Assembly: GCA_963855995.1 (NCBI GenBank) | Contig: OY979717.1 | Location: 23,338,746-23,402,745 of the forward strand | Reading direction: 5' to 3' | Origin: Muricea muricata | Taxonomy: Eukaryota; Cnidaria; Anthozoa; Malacalcyonacea; Plexauridae | Length of the DNA stretch: 64,000 bases | Shown here: piece by piece, positions 12,186 through 64,000 of the stretch | Numbering within the stretch: the first letter of the stretch is position 1 | Layout: every line of letters begins with the position of its first letter | The notes under the pieces: generated by a model | The model's input: the letters and a program-made list of their open reading frames with translations, nothing else | Database searches by the model: none | Told to the model about the DNA's origin: nothing | Translations under genes and position numbers: made by a program

Positions 12186-12268
12186 TAACCTTCTGGGGGT
12201 TCTTTATGACTATACTGCTGTAAATCAAAATTTTCCAAATGCATTTACCTTATATATCCTGCGCTTAT

Positions 12269-12409
12269 CTATGACAAAGCTTGCTGCTTTACTTCAGTAT
12301 TTATATCTTGGCAGCCATGGCCAAAGCCTTCGTTATTGAAACCTTCACCGGCGGAATTGTCATCCAAGGGTATATCGCTATTATCATCCGGGTCCTGATC
12401 ACCGGGTTC
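12269..12409 (-). CDS. Possible terminal exon with acidic tail
   Basis: On the minus strand a good acceptor (CTTCCTTTTAG) is followed by 47 codons including the TAG stop at 12,269-12,271. The peptide is acidic and Gly/Asn-rich (EPGDQDPDDNSDIPLDDNSA). A second frame is also open, so the frame is not certain. It could be the last exon of a separate gene or an alternative tail of the RTK upstream on the same strand. The phase does not match the RTK's last identified exon directly. Confidence 0.35.
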   Translation of the reverse strand, partial: EPGDQDPDDNSDIPLDDNSAGEGFNNEGFGHGCQDINTEVKQQALS

Positions 12410-13550
12410 CTAAAAGGAAGATATGTTTCCTTAAATAAAGGGAAATGGCAACAAAAATTTTTACCGTCTCATTTGAAAGTGACTCTAAAACAATACATAG
12501 AGGTCTGTTACAGAATTTTTATGTCTGCCTTATTTGGTGAGATATTTTGATTTGAAATATTTAGTTGTCCGGCATCTTGGAAATTTGTGGATATGCATGT
12601 TACGTCACGCAATTTGTTCTTCTTACGACACAATGATTAATCTTCTCCGATAACCACTCGCATGGTAAGTGTTTCGAATTTCAGCACGGATTAAAAAGGC
12701 AATAGAAGGCCGATCAGGCAATTTTAAAGACAATAGTATCTAATGAGAAACTAGTTACAGATCATTAGGTATTTTTGTAGATGCTTCGTTTACAGTGTTC
12801 TTTCTGACAAGCATTTGTTTATTTAGTTTGCACGAGGTGGCAATATTTCCATTCCACGGCAAAATTAAATTAAAAGAACAAACAAATAATATGAAATGTG
12901 TGGCTAAATCCGAATGTTTTAGTATTGTCAAATGGCGCTACTACATTTTAGACAAAATTTACATTCCTGAGCTCGCCTTTTAAAACGTCTGTAGCAATTA
13001 CTCGCGCTCCGTGTGTCCCGCGCGAGATATTTTCCTCCATTTTCGTTTGTTCCTGTGAAGAGCAACCGTTTAACTTGTAAGTCATTGTAAAATATGAAGA
13101 AATAGTTGGTATTCTCGACGACCAGATATGTTTTACTTTTACGTACCGTCGCCGCTCGCGTATTTGTAACCTTTGTAATTTTTGGTGGTGGTTCATATTC
13201 AGTCTCATTTCGTTTACGCTATGAATTTAGTTCCATATGAAGCCTTCTTGGTCAGGGAAGTATTTATTTCCGAAACTTTACCGAACTTGCCACTTGAATG
13301 CTGATTATTCAATCTTGAGGTCATATTTGTTTTGAAAATTGCTCCTTAAACTTCTAAACTTGGAACTTAAAATTCCCGTTGAAACCTCGCAGTTTCAGTG
13401 CCTAATTTCACACATTCGAATTTTACACGAGTCCACGAAAGGCTCCGAGCCACCATAAGGATATACACGAGCAGGATGTAATCTTTTAATAATTTTGAAA
13501 ATTAAATACCGGTAAATTATCCATACTTTGACACTAACTATATAACAAAA
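12410..13550. other. No gene supported
   Basis: Short frames only. A CpG-containing patch around 12,970-13,050 (CTCGCGCTCCGTGTGTCCCGCGCGAG) stands out from the AT-rich surroundings. It could be promoter-like or repeat-derived. Confidence 0.35.
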
Positions 13551-13679
13551 CACTTATTTACTGGGAAAGAGTGAGTTTTTTCTCCCCTCGAGCCTGTTGT
13601 TTAAACTCGGCTTCGCCTCGTTTAACAACACGCCCTCGGGGCCACAAAACTCACTGTTACCCTCGGTACCAGTAAATAA

Positions 13680-13682
<3 letters not shown>
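13551..13682. repeat. Foldback element, TTCG-type apex
   Basis: CACTTATTTACTGG at 13,551 is mirrored by CCAGTAAATAAGTG ending at 13,682. The apex is CTCGGCTTCGCCTCG. It directly abuts the (TA)n tract starting at 13,683. Confidence 0.8.

Positions 13683-13764
<82 letters not shown>
13683..13764. repeat. (TA)n microsatellite, left flank of PLE-2
   Basis: About 82 bases of pure TA between a foldback and the left end of PLE-2. Confidence 0.95.
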
Positions 13765-13766
<2 letters not shown>

Positions 13767-13814
13767 CATCAATAAATAAAAAGACAAAAAAATTTTTTAC
13801 ATAATATAATTTCT

Positions 13815-13842
13815 ACGTTTCGGGGCTCAGCCCCTTCGTCAG
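13815..13842 (-). ncRNA. Hammerhead-like motif, left end of PLE-2
   Basis: On the minus strand, CTGACGA, a GGGGC/GCCCC hairpin with a TGA loop, then GAAACGT. This gives the CUGANGA - stem II - GAAA order. It is identical to the copy at 15,162-15,189. Confidence 0.4.
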
Positions 13843-13900
13843 ATACAAGAAAGCATGCTAGATCTCATCTCTTTTATACCCAAGCTTTACATAAATTATT

Positions 13901-15103
13901 CTAAATCTCTTCTCTTACATTAAGTCCCGTAGGTATATAAGTACAAAGTTTCTCAATCCAAAAGCTTTCCCTTTCAGTGGGATTATTAACATTTGTTACG
14001 TCAATAATCATCACCGATAGATCCTGAATCCCTAAATGCCCCTCTGTATAGAAATGCGAGTACAAATGTTTACCACAAATTTCCTTTTGTCCCTTACCAA
14101 ACCTATTTAAAGAGCTTTTATGATTGTTAAACCTTTTCCTAAATGGCGTCACGGTATTACCCACATATTGTTTCTCGCATTTCTTACAGGTAATTAAGTA
14201 AACAACCCCCGATGAATCGCAATTAAACCGATGATTAATATAAAAAATTCTCCCAGATACCGAACTTTTAAACGTATTTCCAACAACAACCGAATCGCAC
14301 ACTTTACATCTTTTACCTTCACATTTGAACATTCCCACCACCACCTCATCCATTCTACGCAACTTAGCCCTGACCAGATGATCCTTTAAGTTTTTTGGTC
14401 TACGATAACAAATCATTGGCTCCTTCGGAATAATTTTACTCAAAACAGTGGATAAATTTACCACACTTTGCAACTCCTTAAAAATTCCATATAAACACCT
14501 CAAAGCCGGATGGTAATCAATAACCAAATTAACTCCACTCTGCTCCTTTTTCTCCCCTCTATCAAATAAATTACATCTATCCACCTCCCTTGCCCTACCA
14601 AACTGGTTTTCAACAAAATCCTTTTCATAACCTCTATTGACCAAAAAACTACGTAAATCATCTAGCCTTCGTTCAAACACTTCATCCAAATCACAAATAC
14701 GTTTAAAACGCAAGGCCTGTCCATATGGAATTCCTCTCTTAACATGCGGAGGATGACACGATTTATAATTCAAATACTGATGTGTATCTGTAGGTTTACT
14801 ATACACATCAGTATGAAATAGGCCATCCTCTAATAAAACACGCACATCAAGATAGGAAATCTGCCTATAACCTATCTCCCACGTAAATTTTATCGTCTCA
14901 TGAAATGAATTCAACCGTGAAAGAAATAAATTTAATTCCTCCTCCGAATGAAGCCAAATCATGAAAACATCATCCAAAAACCGCCACCACACCCATGGCC
15001 TAAGTTTACACGTCGAAAGAAATTTTTCTTCCAAATAACCCATAAATATATTAGCAAACCCAGGTGCAAACTTAGTTCCAATGGCCGTACAGAGAAGATT
15101 TAG
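13901..15103 (-). CDS. Penelope-like reverse transcriptase / GIY-YIG endonuclease, 5'-truncated
   Basis: The minus-strand frame begins in RT motif B (AIGTKFAPGFANIFMGYLEE, about 15,085-15,030). It contains the catalytic WRFLDDVFMIW, a long connecting region with paired cysteines (CEGKRCKVCDS), and a GIY-YIG endonuclease (VVYLITCKKCEKQYVGNTVT, RKRFNNHKSS) ending with an ERESFWIEKL helix. Motifs upstream of B are missing because of the inverted junction at about 15,103. The remaining 380 codons (13,901-15,043, from the first ATG) are free of stops, so the copy is relatively young. The usual full length for such proteins is roughly twice this. Confidence 0.88.
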   Translation of the reverse strand, partial: LNLLCTAIGTKFAPGFANIFMGYLEEKFLSTCKLRPWVWWRFLDDVFMIWLHSEEELNLFLSRLNSFHETIKFTWEIGYRQISYLDVRVLLEDGLFHTDVYSKPTDTHQYLNYKSCHPPHVKRGIPYGQALRFKRICDLDEVFERRLDDLRSFLVNRGYEKDFVENQFGRAREVDRCNLFDRGEKKEQSGVNLVIDYHPALRCLYGIFKELQSVVNLSTVLSKIIPKEPMICYRRPKNLKDHLVRAKLRRMDEVVVGMFKCEGKRCKVCDSVVVGNTFKSSVSGRIFYINHRFNCDSSGVVYLITCKKCEKQYVGNTVTPFRKRFNNHKSSLNRFGKGQKEICGKHLYSHFYTEGHLGIQDLSVMIIDVTNVNNPTERESFWIEKLCTYIPTGLNVREEI

Positions 15104-15161
15104 AATAATTTATGTAAAGCTTGGGTATAAAAGAGATGAGATCTAGCATGCTTTCTTGTAT

Positions 15162-15189
15162 CTGACGAAGGGGCTGAGCCCCGAAACGT
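15162..15189 (+). ncRNA. Hammerhead-like motif, right end of PLE-2
   Basis: CTGACGA at 15,162-15,168, stem II 15,170-15,182, GAAA 15,183-15,186. A short stem III (CGU with AUG near 15,205) can be drawn. Stem I pairing is poor, so activity is doubtful. Confidence 0.4.
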
Positions 15190-15274
15190 AGAAATTATAT
15201 TATGTAAAAAATTTTTTTGTCTTTTTATTTATTGATGAAATATATGATATGTTTTGGACCTGGCTTTTGAGTTT

Positions 15275-15399
<125 letters not shown>

Positions 15400-15534
15400 C
15401 AGGGTGCATCAAAAAAAAGTAGACAATTTTGAAACGGCTCTCAACCTCGCGAAGCGGCTTGAAGTATGAAGTTTTTTATTAATGTACATTGCTTGGGTAC
15501 TTACGGTGTAGAATGATTGAAAATATTCTGAAAT

Positions 15535-16045
15535 TTAAATGTTTCAAACCCAGGGGTGTGCGTATTTTGAAGCACATTAAAAATGGCTTGCGCACGAAAT
15601 TTAAAGGCTTAAAAGTAATTTTGAGTTGGTAGGTAGAAAATATGTTAGGTGTTTTATTGCTGTTCAAAATTTCAAGAAATTTGATTGAGTTTAAGCCAGT
15701 CAAAACGTCGCACGAACGTATATTTTTTCTCAATAAGAATCATTTTTCTGAAGAAATGTTTCAATTTTAATTAAATGTCCCTATGGAGTTGTATGCAAAT
15801 TAAGTAAATACATAAATTAAACATGCACAAAGTTAATTTTGCTAAAAATATGGAAGTCCGCGCGACGTGAAAGGCGTAGACTCGAGCAAATTTTCTGAAA
15901 TTTTGTACAGCAATACAACACCCGACAAATTTTCCATCTACCAAGTAAAAATTACTTTTAAGCATTTAAGTTTTGTGCGCAACGCATATTTATATTGCCG
16001 TAAAAGACAGAACCCACCGGGTATTGAAGTTACAAATTTCTTATT
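15535..16045. repeat. Imperfect long inverted repeat
   Basis: About 180 bases at 15,535-15,715 pair with 15,870-16,045 in reverse complement. Shared blocks include the AGTAATTTT/AAAATTACTTTTAAG and AAATTTC pieces. It is probably a decayed foldback transposon and encodes no protein. Confidence 0.6.
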
Positions 16046-16109
16046 TTTTCGTTTTATTCTAGATTATAAGTACCAAAACAATCTCTTTGAATAAAAAAAC
16101 ATCGTATAT

Positions 16110-16350
16110 TGAGGTGCGAGATAAAACACATGTCGATTTTCACAAATCTTTCACTTCGATTTTCTCGGCTTATACAACATCTATATTGAAAATTCTTTTA
16201 TATACAAACAGAAAAGGTGGGTATAAAATGAATCGATTTAGAAGTCATTTAAAACACTCGCAATTCGCGCTTTATCAGATATACAACGCTCGGCTTCGCC
16301 TCACGTTGTATATCTGATAAAGCACTCCTGTGCGTGTTTTAAATATTACA
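16110..16350. repeat. Foldback element family C, copy 1
   Basis: The hairpin core TTTATCAGATATACAAC ... GTTGTATATCTGATAAA has the apex GCTCGGCTTCGCCTCACG. The preceding 130 bases (TTTCACTTCGATTTTCTCGGCTTAT...) match the copy at about 59,380-59,570. The element sits 220 bases beyond the RTK stop codon. Confidence 0.75.
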
Positions 16351-16572
16351 TATAAAGAATACCTCGTTTGTTTCTTCACACCTTTCCTCATCTAAAGAAA
16401 TTAATAAGACAAAAAATCAAGCAATACATCTGGCTGAAATTTTCCAGAAAAGGCGTCACGTGTGAAGGTTAAATGTGGAAAGTTTCAAAAATTCTTGTCA
16501 AAGACGAGCATCAGCACGCCGTTTATAAGTAACGTGAAAATATTCGTGAAATGAAATATTGTACAATGTATA

Positions 16573-63934
<47,362 letters not shown>

Positions 63935-64000
63935 CTTAAAAAATGAATTCAGGATCTCACTTAGTGAATTTATGACAGGTAGATCTGGCAGCCTATTTCT

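Larger units (their letters stand above)
13766..15243 (-). mobile_element. Penelope-like element PLE-2 between two (TA)n tracts
   Basis: Nearly identical inverted ends (13,766-13,912 and 15,104-15,243) flank a minus-strand RT/endonuclease frame. The right end is an inverted copy of the element's 3' tail joined to the RT frame at about 15,103. TA microsatellites (13,683-13,764 and 15,278-15,393) bracket the whole unit, suggesting insertion into TA repeats. The family differs from PLE-1: the RT core reads FLDD and the termini are unrelated. Confidence 0.85.

Noticed and set aside
15403..15440. ACAGGGTGCATCAAAAAAAAG, mariner-like terminus (also GGGTGTTTCAGAAAAA near 22,820)
   Set aside because: No matching inverted end or target duplication found, so no element could be bounded.

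Overview
The window is AT-rich eukaryotic DNA with GT-AG introns, long (TA)n tracts and a dense, layered load of transposable elements. Nothing resembles a bacterial operon or phage. The mix of Penelope-like retroelements, hAT, Tc1/mariner and DIRS relics, and an EGF/FN3-containing receptor tyrosine kinase (RTK) fits an early-branching metazoan, most likely a cnidarian. That assignment is inferred from family content, not proven.

The backbone is one large minus-strand gene. Eighteen exons between 63,934 and 16,573 join in compatible phase at every junction into about 769 codons of an RTK. Its order is an unrecognised and FN3-like extracellular part, three EGF-like exons, one transmembrane helix, and a complete kinase domain split by a short insert exon. 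The 5' end, including any signal peptide, lies beyond base 64,000. Positions 16,739-63,814 are otherwise its introns, where almost all other features sit.

Positions 1-16,572 lie downstream of the RTK. They hold a decayed ZMYM1/hAT-type transposase (1.2-4.1 kb), three reverse-transcriptase elements arranged as inverted pairs (8.5-10.8, 11.4-12.2 and 13.8-15.2 kb), many foldback elements, and two possible orphan terminal exons.

The 13-kb intron 22.8-36.2 kb contains a 402-bp inverted repeat, a DDE-transposase fragment, a Tc1 relic, an almost intact four-exon hAT-derived gene (KIAA1586-like, minus strand, one frameshift), a hAT MITE with an 8-bp target duplication, and (TA)n-linked foldbacks. 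The 10-kb intron 44.2-54.3 kb holds a LINE tail, a DIRS-like RT fragment, an AACGTTG-rich element, and a plus-strand relic of an uncharacterised family (motif HEEADTRM) split by a 1,157-bp TA-flanked element. The 5' introns (54.5-63.8 kb) hold further Penelope-like copies and a tRNA-derived SINE-like unit.

Three themes stand out. Five separate RT insertions are head-to-head inverted pairs. Many unrelated foldbacks carry a similar GC-rich palindromic apex. Retroelements and hairpins repeatedly lie between two (TA)n arrays. All statements come from reading the sequence; no database search was run.
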